Source: Candolleomyces eurysporus (lineage: Eukaryota > Basidiomycota > Agaricomycetes > Agaricales > Psathyrellaceae). Taken from it: a stretch of 64,000 nucleotides of DNA. The number at the start of each line of letters is the position of its first letter. Within the stretch, counting starts at the first letter, position 1. The position numbers and the translations under genes are program-made. Where the stretch lies: the NCBI GenBank assembly GCA_027579435.1, contig JANBPK010000925.1, forward strand, positions 62,001-126,000, in the 5' to 3' direction. The notes under the pieces were generated by a model that saw only the letters and a list, made by a program, of their open reading frames with translations, searched no databases and was not told the DNA's origin. Of the stretch, positions 1-11,625 are shown one piece after another.

Positions 1-278
1 AGGAATCTGATGATGCTTTCGACAGGTGGGTGAAATGTACTTGTGAGTCAGGACCTGCAAGAGTGCGCATATGCTGGGAAAAAAGAATGGGAGAGTCAGG
101 ATTGAAATGGGTATCTTTGACGCGCTAGGCTTTCTTACAGACCGCATATTCTAGCTCGACCCATGGTGGGATCGCTTTAGAGGTCTCCTCGTCCTCTTCC
201 ATGTGCTCTATGGACAGCTTCAGCATTAATCGAGAAACGATTGGGACTTTCCTGACCGATAACATAGTTGAAGCCCAT
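1..278 (-). CDS. SFM1: SFM1-like SPOUT protein arginine methyltransferase, 5' part only (gene runs off the left edge)
   Basis: In yeast, Sfm1 methylates an arginine of ribosomal protein uS3 (Rps3). The spliced N-terminus begins MGFNYVIEHMEEDEE and continues into a PPWVELEY segment, matching the start of the Sfm1/DUF431 family, whose yeast member opens with an IIEHMEE and EWVILEY pattern. Exon 1 is 278 to 257, with an intron from 256 to 208 (donor gtcagg). Exon 2 is 207 to 143, followed by an intron from 142 to 74 with a weaker donor (gtctgt) and a good pyrimidine-rich acceptor. Exon 3 runs from 73 to the window edge. An upstream ATG at 322 in another reading was not chosen because only the 278 start plus splicing gives the family N-terminus. 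The gene is divergent from GWT1. Confidence 0.75.
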
Positions 279-430
279 TTTCGTGAGTGGTGGTCAGGAG
301 GCAAAGAGGCTGCCTTTGACATCTAATCTAATCTACAACACTGCCACATTGACCCCATCATGGACGGCAACGGAGATGACGACTCCTTCCACAACGTCGA
401 CAACAAACTATATGCTGCCCAGCATCAAAA
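279..430. promoter_or_regulatory. Short shared upstream region between SFM1 and GWT1
   Basis: Only 152 bp separate the two divergent start codons, so both promoters and both 5' UTRs must lie here or overlap the neighbouring gene. No clear TATA box is visible. Confidence 0.4.
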
Positions 431-2161
431 ATGGGTAACTACAAGGATGAGAAAGAGGCGTTTGTTAGCGGGATGACGGGGTCGTCCATCACCCACATTA
501 ACCTCGTCTCCTTGGCTGCACTGGTGCGTCCCCGTCATCGGCGGCAACGTTCAAGGACAATGCTGAGAGAGTATAGCGCAGGCATCGATCTTCTTGTATG
601 CAGCACTGCGCACAAGGCTACCAAAGACCCGTCAATTCAACTTCCTAGTGTCATGGGCTCTCCTGGTCCTCCCGCTGTTGCTCTCGATGACCCTTTTCGC
701 CGGACGACCGATCCTACTCTCGGTTTTGCTCATGGTACCAGCCTTGGCGCTACTTTCAGCACCCAGGCGAGAAGGGCCATCCCCTTTGCCATCTAAACAA
801 CCTCCTACACCTACAGGCGCTCCTCAAGTGAAACTTCCACCACTCCCAGCACTAACGACATACCGTGCACACATGATGCTTATGACCCTGCTTGCTATTT
901 TGGCCGTCGACTTCCCCGTCTTTCCTCGGTACCTCGCCAAATGCGAGACCTTTGGCGTGTCATTGATGGACCTGGGTGTAGGTTCGTTCGTCTTCTCACA
1001 AGGAGTGGTGTCGGCCATACCCTTGATCAGAGACGAGAACTACCTCACCGCGCCTTTCTTGCCAAAGGTTGGCCGGGTAACACGAAAGTGTATTCCCATC
1101 ATTATCCTTGGGCTAGTGAGAGTTATCATTGTGAAAGGGACGGAGTATCCAGTACGCATGCCCTTCCTTCTAGTCTGTGTATCCGTGACTAACTCGTTGT
1201 GGTAGGAACACGTTACAGAGTACGGAGTTCATTGGAACTTCTTCCTCACCCTGGCATTCCTTCCTATACTCCAGGTTCTACTACACCCGGTCATTATTCA
1301 CCTGCCTATCTCGCTGCTGGGCATCCTGGTCGGTGTAGCACAGCAGGTAGCACTGTCCCGTTACGGCCTCAAGGATTACGTACTCCACGCCCCACGGACG
1401 TCCTTAATCAGCGCTAACAAGGAAGGCCTGGTTTCACTGCCAGGATACCTTGCGATTCATCTCCTCGGGCTATCAGCCGGCACCCTCATCCTACCTCCTA
1501 CACCATCCTTCTTCCGGCGTCGGCAACAGGCCCTCACAGCAAAGGGCAAATCCACGCAATACAACAAAGATCTCGATCCACAACTACCTCGCCAGCTCGG
1601 GAAAACCGCTACAGAGCTCTGCTCGTACGCAATCTTATGGTGGACTCTCCTGGGTGTGGCAAGACTGTTGGAAGTGGATGGCACATGGGGCGACTCGGGC
1701 GGTGTGTCGAGAAGGATAGTTAACATCTCTTATATCCTCTGGGTCGCGGCGTACAATATATCTTTCACGCTGGCATATATCCTCATCCTCGACATGTTCT
1801 TCTTCCCTGGTCCCAGGCCAAGGAAGGGGCCGAAGCCGCCGCCTTCAGGATTCGCGAACCACGAGCAGGAATATCATTCGGTGTTGGAGGGGAACCCGCC
1901 GGAATTGTTTGAGGCTATCAACAACCACGGGTTAGCTGTGTTTTTAATTGTGCGTATACTCGGAAATTCCTCGAGGCTCGAACTGACACCCGTTTGCATT
2001 TTATATTTCAGGCTAACGTCTTCACTGGGTTGGTCAATCTTTCCATCAAGACGATGTATGTGTCGGACAGTTTTGCTATGGTCATTCTTAGTGCATACGC
2101 CTCCGCTGTGTGTGTTATTGCTTGGGTTTGGAATAGGATAGAAAAGAACAGGAAAAAATGA
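431..2161 (+). CDS. GWT1: GPI-anchor biosynthesis inositol acyltransferase GWT1 (PIG-W family)
   Basis: Gwt1/PIG-W is a multi-pass ER membrane enzyme that acylates the inositol ring of glucosaminyl-phosphatidylinositol during GPI-anchor synthesis. Exons are 431-523, 582-1151, 1206-1949 and 2012-2161; the three introns are 54 to 62 nt and the product is about 518 aa. Family signatures are the N-terminal EAFVSGMTGSSITHINLVSL, then [51 protein letters not shown], and a hydrophobic C-terminus. Many long hydrophobic stretches agree with a polytopic protein. An ATG at 360 is out of frame without an extra intron, so the ATG at 431 was taken because it directly starts the conserved N-terminus. Length and domain content look complete. 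Confidence 0.93.
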
Positions 2162-2828
2162 TGTCGAGTGCAGTTTGTGGTTAGTTGTCGCTACAACATT
2201 CGGTCTTACACTAATTTAGCTAGACGTTTTGCAATACGTGTGTTTTGGACTCTCTCGGGAATAGGACTATGAATCGAGCGGATGTTCCACGGTACAGCAA
2301 CCGCGAGATTTCCATCTAGGGAGAAGGTATATATCAGAACCTTGAACGAATGACCCCAGACAAAAAAGCAAAATCGATGTTATTGAGCTGGACCCCAGGG
2401 GAAGTCTGAAACTAGGACTCATAAACGCCTTGAGGTTGAAATACGTGTCGTACAAAGAACCGTCAGCCTGAGGTAGCAAAAACAATAGTCCATCATTTCG
2501 GTCTGCATATCCAGCTCTGAGCTTGATGATAACCCTCCCAGACCAATCCCTGCACGTTCGATGACGCGTTCCCTCCGGTATTTAAGAATGTGAAATGCTC
2601 GAGACGAGGAGGGCACTCCCCAGATCCAAGAAGCGAATTCAATTGGTAGTCGACTGTACAGTTGGCTTTGGTGACCGGTATAGTCCCACTCTGTCACCTT
2701 GGATCAATCCGACGGCATATTCCACAAAGGAGAGTTCGAGTGAATTAGGATGGTTCAGCCTGCACCCTCTTCTACTGTGAGCAAGATCACCCGTGTCTCA
2801 CTACCACTCAACCTCTGCATCGCTGAGT
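2162..2828. other. Intergenic, nothing recognised
   Basis: This is the 3' flank of GWT1 and the promoter side of the phosphoesterase gene. Short open frames on both strands show no recognisable protein. Confidence 0.6.
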
Positions 2829-3732
2829 ATGGTAGAGATACAGCTTCTCAGCGACCTTCACCTAGAAGTCGAGCGAGGGGACAACCCGCTTTACGAGTTC
2901 GATTTCCCTGCATGTGCACCCAACCTGGCGCTCTTAGGAGACATTGGCTGGACAAGAGACGAACGCCTCTTCTCCTGGCTGGAAGCGCAATTATCTAGAT
3001 TCGAGCGCGTATTCTTTGTCTCTGGGAATCATGAGCCTTCTGTTGCTACTATGGTACGTACTATAGCGGCCAGATCTTTTTGTTCCCAGCCCAAACGTGG
3101 CAACTTGGTTTTACACACAGAAACAGAGCGAAGCGCTCTTAGAGGCATTTGCAGAAAAATCTGTAGACCTCCGAGAGACAGACAAGTCGAAGGGCGAATT
3201 TATATTCCTAAATCGCAAACGCTACGACATCGGCCCAAACATCTCGATTTTGGGCTGCACGCTTTGGGCCTCGTTGAACCCGGAGAATCTGGATATTCTC
3301 TCCTGGTCTCTCACAGATTTCAAAAGAATTGCCGGATTCAACCCGGAGGGCTACCAGAAAGCACACGAAACGGACTTAACCTGGCTGAAACAGTCCGTCG
3401 AGACAATTCGAAATGAGGAACCTGGACGAAAGATTGTGGTGTTCACCCACCATTCCCCGACAGTCGAAGGAACAGGAGACCCGAAATTTATCGATAGCCC
3501 AACAACCAGTGCATTCGCCACAGAACTCACTACGAATCCGTGGTGGGGATCTCCCATTGCCCTGTGGGCGTTTGGACATACTCATTGGTGTTGCGACTTT
3601 GAGAGGAAGGGTGTCAGAGTTGTCAGTAATCAAAAAGGGTATGGGGAGGGTGGTACAGGGTTCGACGTCAAGAAAGTACTCGCGATCGACCAGCCTCATC
3701 AAACGATAGGCCTAACAGTTCCTATTCCGTAG
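2829..3732 (+). CDS. Calcineurin-like metallophosphoesterase
   Basis: This is a small metal-dependent phosphoesterase of unknown substrate. Exon 1 (2829-3053) and exon 2 (3121-3732) are joined across a 67-nt phase-0 intron, giving about 278 aa. The metal-binding motifs are in order: SDLHLE near residue 8, LLGDIGW near 40, GNHEP near 69, VVFTHHSP in the second half, and a late FGHTHWCCD. This is the usual D-x-H, GD, GNHE, H, GHTH series. The intron was chosen to end at the acceptor before the codons for KQSEALLEAF, because the nearer acceptor would give only a 36-nt intron and break the frame. No signal peptide or membrane segment is seen, so a soluble intracellular protein is inferred. It is convergent with the first P450. 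Confidence 0.85.
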
Positions 3733-3750
3733 AATTGTACAGCACCCTAA

Positions 3751-5850
3751 CTAGAGACTAGCGATAACCCCGTTCCGAATCAAGTTCGCAGCATCTATCG
3801 ACCGAGGCAGGATCTGCATTCTAAACGGGTGAGGGTGTATCAGCATTCCCGAGGTGTATTTCCCAATATTCTCCTCGCCATCTGCCGCCTTGATGTCGAA
3901 GACGGCTAAGACAGAGACGACGAATATCCACAAAGACTCCACGGCAACGAGCCTAGCTGGGCATATCCTGCGCCCAAATCCAAACATATCGTATCCCATC
4001 GATATTTCTGGATTGATATCATCGTTGGACGCATTCATAAAGCGTGAGGGATCGAATAAGTCAGGGTTGGGACCATAAACCGTCTCGTCGTGGAGCACTG
4101 CCCACGAGTTGGCGAAGACAGTTGAGCCTGCAGGGATGCAATACCCATTATAGACGTCGTCCTCTGTGGCAAAGTGAGGTACGGCTATGGAGACGTTATC
4201 TGAGTGAGGAAGATATAAGAATCGAAATTTGGAAGACTTACCGACTGGAGCCACAGGACGCCATCTAAGGACTTCCCATACGAGTGCCTGGATATACGGT
4301 AGCGCCCGATACTCTCTAAAGTCAGGAAGTCGACCCAATTGCGAGACGGCTTCATCGATATCCTTTTGTGCTCTCTTTAGGACATCGGGATTCTGAACCA
4401 TGGTAAGTAGGAAAGTGGTGAAGGACGAGACGACCTATCAGTAAGCAAATGAGGTTAATGTGAATGCAGAGGAGATTGCAGGAATTCATACCGTATCAGA
4501 CCCTCCTGCAACGGTGCATCAGCTTACAGTAAACCTCGATCCGCACATGTAGTACTTGCCAGAATATATAGACCCAAGGACGTCATGAATAACTTTCATC
4601 TTCTCTGCAAATTCCCCATTCTCCTGTTCGAGTTCTTGAAGAAGTTGTGTAGCGAAGCACGGCCTTGCGTCTCCGCGTTTCTGCGTAAAAAATGAGGTAA
4701 TAAATACCTCTATCGAAGAAGCAGGAAAGTCTGGAGCTCACCAAGGCATCTTCTGCAAACCTCAAGCAATCCCTGGGCATGGCTTCTGCATCTCTTCTCC
4801 ACACCCTTGCATCGCGCTTGAACTGGACGCCGGGGAACCACCATGGCAAATACTTGAGACTAGGGATGAAGTTGACCAAATAACCGCTGAATGTACCAGC
4901 CAAGGCCATTGCTCTCATTCCACGCTCTGCGAGTTGGATATAGAAATCGTCCTTGGACTGAATGTCAAGGCCGTAGGCTACGTCCAAAATAAAAGAGCCT
5001 GCGAACCTACAACAGGTGCCGTCACTGAGCACAGATGAGAGGGTCGTAGGGTAGGTATGCTTACAGTCGACAGTGCCCTCTATAGGACTCTGGGTCATCG
5101 AGAAGGTGAACCAGACAGTTTCTGACTGCTTTCAGCAGTCTTGGTCNTGTAAAAATCGGCCTTGCTTTGNTTGAAAAAGCTGCTGAAACACCTTCCTTCG
5201 CTCTGGATCATCACAACGTTCTTCAGTAGGTACTCAAAGCGAATTCACCCGACAAAGACACACCTTTCCATTTCTCGTCGTAAGGGATAAACCCAATATT
5301 CCAACCGAAGCCTACTCTACGGGCCGTATCAGCCATTCATCTACGTCGTGCTATAAGCGAGCTAGCACTCACAAATCGTTCATCATAGGCATCTCGGGCC
5401 TTCAAATCGAGATGAGCATCCTGCCCCAGAAGAGAAGAGAACGCTCGGGTGTGGTGGCATACCTCGAAGAATAATTAGATGCCCGAGTCTCTAGCAGCGT
5501 CTTGCAAGCTTCTAGAGAGTTCAGCACAATAACGGGGCTCCCCATAATGTTCAAGTATATCACATCTGAGCCTGCGCGGCGAAGCAGTCAGCATACTGGA
5601 AATGAAAAGAAGCGATAATTTACGAACCATAAAGGTCGGACCATTCTTTATATTTGAGCCAAAACTCTTCGGCAGGAACGTCAAAGGCATTCCCGACCAA
5701 TGGCCAGCCAGGAGGTCCTGGAGGCAAAGGTGGCTTTGGAGAGCGCTTTCGATAGCCCAGCACCAAAGCCGCACCACAGACGAGAAAAGATGCAGCTAAT
5801 GCTTTCGTGAAGTTCTCTCCGGAAGCGTTTCCCAAGAGAAAAGTATCCAT
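3751..5850 (-). CDS. Cytochrome P450 monooxygenase, copy 1 of the tandem array
   Basis: This is a membrane-anchored heme-thiolate monooxygenase resembling the fungal OrdA/CYP64-type group; its substrate is unknown. It starts MDTFLLGNASGENF, has one hydrophobic anchor, then a proline hinge PPLPPGPPGWPLVGN. The I-helix motif (GGSDT) is on a 14-nt exon at 4492-4505. The K-helix ExxR is EVLR and the heme loop is FGFGRRICPAR, where the residue after CysPro is Ala rather than the more common Gly. About ten exons are inferred. The intron at 4506-4559 uses a GC donor (gcaagt). Two single Ns (5147, 5170) lie in an exon; ignoring both gives an uninterrupted frame through QQSKADFYRPRLLKAVRN. It is the most divergent of the three copies and appears intact. 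Confidence 0.88.
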
Positions 5851-8636
5851 GGCTGTATCAGAAGGGTGGATCGATGGGAAGTGCCAGGTCGGCCTGCTTA
5901 CAGTTATAAACTGGATAGGCGTAGCTCCTAAGTCAGTCTGTTAGACTTCGATTCACGCTTCCTGACTTTCGTCTAAACCGATTTCGTGAGGAAGAGCGTG
6001 CCCGTCCGGAAGCACGTCAAGGAAGCATCTAAACGATGACCGAACAAGACGGGTGAGGAAATTAACAGGGTGCACTTGCCTGTTTATGAAGTCTTGCTTG
6101 AATGAGTGGTTTACGATCCGCCGATATCTGTTCCAACCTGCCGGACCATCGAGAAGACATGTGCCCATTTGATGTCCATTTCTCCAAAGAATACAACGTT
6201 ATTAGATAGACCTCGGTTCAACCGAGGTGCTTGTCACCGAAGTCAATCGTAGCTACGAACCATAGCCTCTACATCCGGATCTCGAGGAACGATGCGCAGC
6301 TCGAACGGGTATGGATGAATGAGCATCCCAGACGTATACTTCCCAAAGTCCTCCGATTCCGATTCCCCATCCGCAGGTTTCACGTCAAACACAGCCAGAA
6401 CAGACACAGCGAATAGCCAAACCGATTCCACAGCGATATGAAGTCCTGGACAGATTCTGCGACCGTAACCAAAGGCCTCGTACCCCATCGGCATGTCATG
6501 GTTGATTTCTGTCTGGGAAGCATTCATGAAGCGCGACGGGTCGAATACACCGGGGTTAGGACCGTAGAGGGCAGGATCATGCGCTATAGCCCAAGCGTTT
6601 GGCAGGATGGTAGAGCCTGCGGGAATGTGATACCCATGATATACATCGTCTTGGGTAAGTTGATGAGGGACGGCTAGAATGGTGTTGAATCAGAATTCGG
6701 GAACGCGGTGAAATGAAAGATATACTCACCAACAGGGGTCACTGGTCGCCATCGCAGAATTTCTCTCACCAAAGCTTCGATATACGGAAGCGTCCCGTAC
6801 TCTGTGAAGTCTGGGAGCCGACCTAGCTCGGAAACGACCTTATCCACAGCACCCTGCGCCTTCTTTTGTATGTCTGGATTTTGAGCCATTGCCAAGAAGA
6901 AAGTCTTGAAAGATGACACCGTCTACATGGATAGTCAGCCTTCCAGCACGCGGTGAGGTGAAGCAAATGATGCGTACAGTATCAGACCCCGCTGTGGTAA
7001 ACAATGGTAAGTCAAGGTGGTTTCGAGAAACTTGGACAACACTTACCTGCGTACACGGACCCAAGTAGGTCATGAATGGCTCTCTTCTTCGGTTCGTACT
7101 CATCATCATGTTCTTCAAGCTCCTCGAGCAATATGGTGGCCACACACGGCCTGGAATNCCCCCCGTTTCTGTTAGTGGCAATTAGAATTTCGAGCCCGAC
7201 AGCGAAGGATACTGAGGGACTTGCAAGACCATCTTCGACAAATCGTAAGCAATCTCGCGGCATAGCGGTGACATCCTTCCTCCATGCCTTTGCTTCACGC
7301 TGGAATTGGGCACCGGGAAGCCATGACGGCAGGTATTTGAGACTGGGAAAGAAGTCCACCATATAGCTGCTCGCAGTACCTGCTGCCGCCATTGCAGCCA
7401 TCCCTCGTTCAGCCTGGGCGATGTAGATATCGTCTTCGTTCTTCACGTCTATGCCGTAGGTAACGTCCAGAATGAAGGCCCCTGCAAGCCTGGTTCAATG
7501 TCAGCACTAGGGCGTAGACGATATCGAGTCTGGAAAGCGATCCTTACAGCCTGCAGTGGGCAAAATAATCCTTGGGGTCGTCAAGAAGACGGATAAGAAA
7601 ATTTCTCACCGCCTTCAAGAGCTTGGGTCTATAGAACTCCGTACGAGTAGGGTGGAATACTTGTTGAAACATCTTCCGTCGTTCTTCAACAGAGAAGTGA
7701 GTGATAAATTCCGCATCAACGAGCAGATTGGGCCCTTTACCTTTCCACTCATCACCGTAAGGCATGAATCCAAAGTGCCAATCGAAGCCGATCCTGCCAA
7801 AATAGCTATTCGTACAATGTTGGATCAGCATATGAGGACCAAACTCACAGTTCGTTCATCATAGGCATATTTGGCCTGTTGGGGAGAAAGGTTAGACCTC
7901 TCCTAAAATAGAGTAGCTGTCTGTACCTTGATGAATAGATGGAAGAGCGCCTCTCTAGGAGCTCTTGACAGGCTGCAAGAGAGTTTAGAACAACGACGGG
8001 GTTGCCCATTACGTTGAGGTAAATCACATCGGAACCTGCCCCAGGAATTGTCAATACTACACAGGTTTGGAGAGCGGTAACACTGACCATATTGATCTGA
8101 CCATTCTTTGTATTTCAACCAAAAATTCTCGGCAGGGATATCCAACGCATTTCCAATCAACGGTAAGCCCGAGGGACCAGGAGGGAGGGGAAGCTTGACA
8201 GTCGAACGCTTAGCGTAGTACGCCGCGACTGCAGCCCCACAAAGTGAAAGCGAGGCTATAGTTGCTGTCCTTCCTAGGCTTGCGTCGCCGGCGAATAGAG
8301 TAGCCATGGTGGTAGTAGGCAGCACAGGAATCGGCACCAGTCTTAGAAAGAACGAAGAGAAGGCGCCTTTTGTAGATCACTGAATATCGGGAAGCTTATA
8401 TCATGGCATGTCTACGAAGCACAGGGTGAAAGGCAATCTGACAGGATCTCCGAAGAGGGATCTCCGGTTACGGAGGTGCAGGGAACAGCTCTGGGATAGG
8501 AAGACCTGTATAGACAACAAAGTTCGGCAGAAATCATACAAAGCGAATGGGCTGCGACGTACTTCATTGTGGTTCGTGGCCAAGTAGCGCGAGCCGCGTT
8601 CACGATGGCGTACGAGGTGCCTATTCCTTTCAAAGA
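5790..8636. repeat. Tandem segmental duplication, unit 1 (contains P450 copy 2)
   Basis: The block begins inside the first exon of P450 copy 1, includes the 390-bp spacer, P450 copy 2 and about 330 bp upstream of it. The spacer (for example around 5960-6240) is clearly the same sequence as 8790-9140 with substitutions and small indels, and the upstream flank 8338-8630 matches 11275-11620. Limits are approximate. Confidence 0.75.
6243..8307 (-). CDS. Cytochrome P450 monooxygenase, copy 2 of the tandem array
   Basis: This P450 has the same family and exon plan as its neighbours. The start MATLFAGDASLGRTATIAS leads into a hydrophobic anchor and the hinge LPLPPGPSGLPLIGN; a GTG further upstream at 8337 is open but not needed. 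Motifs are AGSDT on a 14-nt exon (6978-6991), EILR as ExxR, and the heme loop FGYGRRICPGLH. The intron at 7169-7224 uses a GC donor (gcaagt) where copies 1 and 3 use GT. The exon beginning at 7168 holds a single N at 7158 after six Gs; dropping it restores KRGDSRPCVATILLEEL. The C-terminus is shorter than in copy 3, ending EAMVRSYD, because a small deletion moved the stop. It is otherwise intact and about 510 aa. Confidence 0.88.
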
Positions 8637-8638
8637 GG

Positions 8639-8696
8639 CAGCTAATGCTTTCATGAAGTTCTCTCCATGGGCGTTTCCCAAAGGAAAAGTACACAT
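8639..8696 (-). pseudogene. Truncated first exon of a copy-1-type P450
   Basis: An ATG at 8696 opens MCTFPLGNAHGENFMKALAA, a close match to the first 20 residues of P450 copy 1 (MDTFLLGNASGENFTKALAA). After that the frame leaves P450 sequence and enters the upstream flank of copy 2. The fragment is a by-product of the tandem duplication, not a functional gene. Confidence 0.8.
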
Positions 8697-9151
8697 GGCT
8701 GTATCGTGGAGTGCGGAAAAGAGTGAATCGATGGGAGGCACCAGGTCGGCTCCATGGCTCCAAAGTCGGTCAGCTAGACTTCTCGATCCACGCTTGCTTA
8801 CTCTCGCCTGGACCAACTTCGTGAGGGAGAACGTGCCCTCAGTAAGCACGCCAAGGAAGGATCTAAAAGATGACTGAGCAAGATTAGCGAGGAGCTGATG
8901 GATGTGATATTAAAAGAATGAACTTGCTTTTTCGTGAACTCCTGCTCGAAGTCTATTGTTATTCATCCAATGAGTGGTTTGGGATCTAACGATACCTGTT
9001 CCGAGTGACCTGCCAGACCATCGAGAAGACTAAATGCCATGGTGTCTATTTGATGTCCATTGCTCCAGCCTCCAGGAATTACAGCGTGATTAGATAGACC
9101 CGGTTCAGCCAGGGTTGCTTGGCGCCGAAGTCAATCGCAGCTAGATATTTT

Positions 9152-11242
9152 TTAAACACCAGTCACAACACCACTACGAATCATGGCCTCTGCTTCCGGA
9201 GATCGGGGAAAAATCTGTAGCTTGAACGGGTATGGATGGCTGAGCAACCCAGACGTATACTTCCAGAACTGGTCGCCTCTCAACTCCCCATCCACCGCCG
9301 GTTTCAGATCAAACACCGCCAGAACGGACACGACGACCAGCCAAACGGATTCCACACCGATATGCATTCCTGGACAAACCCTGCGACCGTAACCAAACGT
9401 TTCATTTCCCATTGGCATGTCGGGATTGATTTCGGTTTGAGACGCGTTCATGAAGCGCGACGGGTCGAATTTTCCTGGGTTAGGACCGTATACAGCAGGA
9501 TCGTGCGATACGGCCCAAATATTCGGGATGACGGTGGACCCGGCAGGGATATGGTACCCGTTGTATACGTCGTCTTGGATAAGTTGGTGGGGTACGGCTG
9601 GAAGTGGGGTTAAATATTGGCCTCCGTAAATGTGAAGAAGCGAATACTCCACCTATTGGAGTGACTGGTCGCCACCGTAAGACTTCTCTTACTATGGCTT
9701 CTATGTACGGAAGTGTCCGGTACTCTGTGAATTCCGGAAGGCGACCTAGCTGGGAAATGGTCTCATCTACAATGCCTTGTGCCTTCTTCTGTATATCCGG
9801 ATTTTGGGCCATTGCCAAGAAGAAGGTGTCGAAAGCTGACACCGTCTACAGGGGGTGTTAGTATTCGGTGGCCTTCATTGAAGATGTAGCGAATGGTGCG
9901 TACAGTATCGGACCCCGCTGTAGCCAAACTACCATTAGTTCAAGAGACAAGAGAGGTTGAGAACTCGAGCAACACTTGCCTGCATACACAGATCCAAGTA
10001 CGTCATGAATGGTTCTCTTCTTCTCGTCATATTCGTCATCATGCTCATCAAGTTCCTCAAGCAATATAGTGGCAGCGCATGGACGAGCATCTCCCCTTTT
10101 CTATTATTGGTACCAGCAAAGACCGTTAGTTTGCGAGAAGGACAGCAGTAATAGAGCGACATACGAGACCGTCTTCGACAAACCGCAAACAATCTCGTGG
10201 CATGGCGCTCGCGTCCTGCTTCCACGTTTTTGCATCACGCTTGAACTGCGCACCGGGGAACCACGACGGCAGGTACTTGAGACTGGGGATGAAGTCCACC
10301 ATGTAGCTGCTGGCAGTACCGCCTACTGCCATTGCCGCCATTGCTCGCTCAGCTTGATCAATGTATACATCGTGTTTATCCTTCACGTCAAGGCCATAGG
10401 CTATGTCCAGAATGAAGGCCCCTGCGAGCCTGGTCTCGTATGAGCACTGGGACGTACAAAACAGGAAACAATCCTTACATCCTACAGTGGGCGAAAAGAT
10501 CCTCGGGTTCTTCGAGAAGATGCATAAGAAAGTTTCTGGTTGCCTTCAACAGCTTGGGTCTGTAAAATTCCGGATGGGTCGGGTGGAATACTCGTTGAAA
10601 AATCTTCCGTCGTTCTAATACCGAGAATGGGTAAGTCGCACAATCCGCCGCAATGATGTTCGAGATTGACCTCTCCACCTTTCGTTGTAAGGCATGAACG
10701 CAAAGTGCCATTCAAACCCAATCCTGCCATGATATCCACTCGTTAAATGAGTTCTAAGCGCAGGGGAACGAAACTCACAGTTCGTTCAGCATAGGCATGT
10801 TAGGCCTGTTACGAGAGCAAAGGTCAAACCTCTACACCAAAAGCAGAAAGTGTGACTATACCTCGACGAATAAATGGACGAGCGTTTCTCTAAAAGTTCT
10901 TTACAGGCTGCGAGGGAGTTGAGGACAACGAGAGGGGTGCCCATCATGTTCAGGTAAATTACATCCGAACCTGCTCAGGTCTGTCAGTGTTACACATGTT
11001 GGAGACAAGCAAAACTACTAACCATATCGATCAGACCATTCTTTGTATTTCAAGCAGAAATCCTCTTCAGGAATATCCAAAACATTGCCAATTAACGGTA
11101 GGCCTGAGGGACCGGGGGGTAGGGGAAGCTTGACAGTTGAACGTTTAACGTAGTTCGTCGCGACAACAGCCGCACAGAGTGCGAGTGAGGCTATAGTTGC
11201 TGCCCTTCCAAGGCTTGTGTCACTAGCAAATAGAGTAGTCAT
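9152..11242 (-). CDS. Cytochrome P450 monooxygenase, copy 3 of the tandem array
   Basis: This is the closest relative of copy 2, colinear along the whole gene. It starts MTTLFASDTSLGRAATIAS with a membrane anchor and the hinge LPLPPGPSGLPLIGN. Motifs are AGSDT on a 14-nt exon (9904-9917), EVLR as ExxR, and the heme loop FGYGRRVCPGMH. The C-terminus is full length (MIRSGVVTGV). The intron at 9918-9979 uses a GC donor, as does the corresponding intron of copy 1, while copy 2 has GT there. An alternative upstream start at 11272 would be GTG, so the ATG at 11242 is preferred. All exons join in frame and no disabling change was seen. Confidence 0.9.
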
Positions 11243-11625
11243 GGTGGTAGTGGGCGGCACGAGAATCGGCACCAGTCATAGAATAGTGAAGACAAGCCGC
11301 CTTTTGAAGACCACTGAATATTGGGAAGCTCGAACCATGGCATATCTGCCCATTATCTTAGAAGCACAGGAGAGAGCCGATCTAACAGGACCTCCGAAGA
11401 GGGGTCACCAGTCGCCGAACTGCAGGGGACGCCGCTGAGACAGGAAGGCCGCTGTAGACAATAAAGCTCTAAAATCAGACGAAATGAGGCGAGAACGAGC
11501 GAAGGGGCTGTGGCGTACTTCATTTCTGCTATCGTACATGCCAACATGGTGGTGGTTCGTAGTCAACGAGCGCGAGACATTTACGATGGCGCATGAGGTG
11601 CCTTTACCTTTTTAGGCGCGTGTAT

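Larger units (their letters stand above)
8637..11625. repeat. Tandem segmental duplication, unit 2 (contains P450 copy 3)
   Basis: The unit starts with a fragment of the first exon of a copy-1-type P450, followed by the spacer, P450 copy 3 and its upstream flank. Similarity to unit 1 ends near 11625, where unique sequence leading to RRP46 begins. The junction of upstream flank to the truncated first exon near 8630-8640 is the expected scar of an unequal exchange. Confidence 0.75.

Noticed and set aside
360..430. ATG at 360 as the start of GWT1
   Set aside because: It is out of frame with the conserved N-terminus at 431 and no convincing intron joins them.
2419..2697. Minus-strand frame between GWT1 and the phosphoesterase
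   Set aside because: No recognisable content and no ATG-based start of note; probably chance.
3054..3089. Short intron in the metallophosphoesterase ending at 3089
   Set aside because: It would be 36 nt long and leave the wrong frame. The acceptor at 3120 gives a 67-nt intron and keeps the frame.
5953..6168. Minus-strand frame in the P450 spacer
   Set aside because: The matching spacer copy near 8790-9050 does not keep it open, so it is not a conserved gene.
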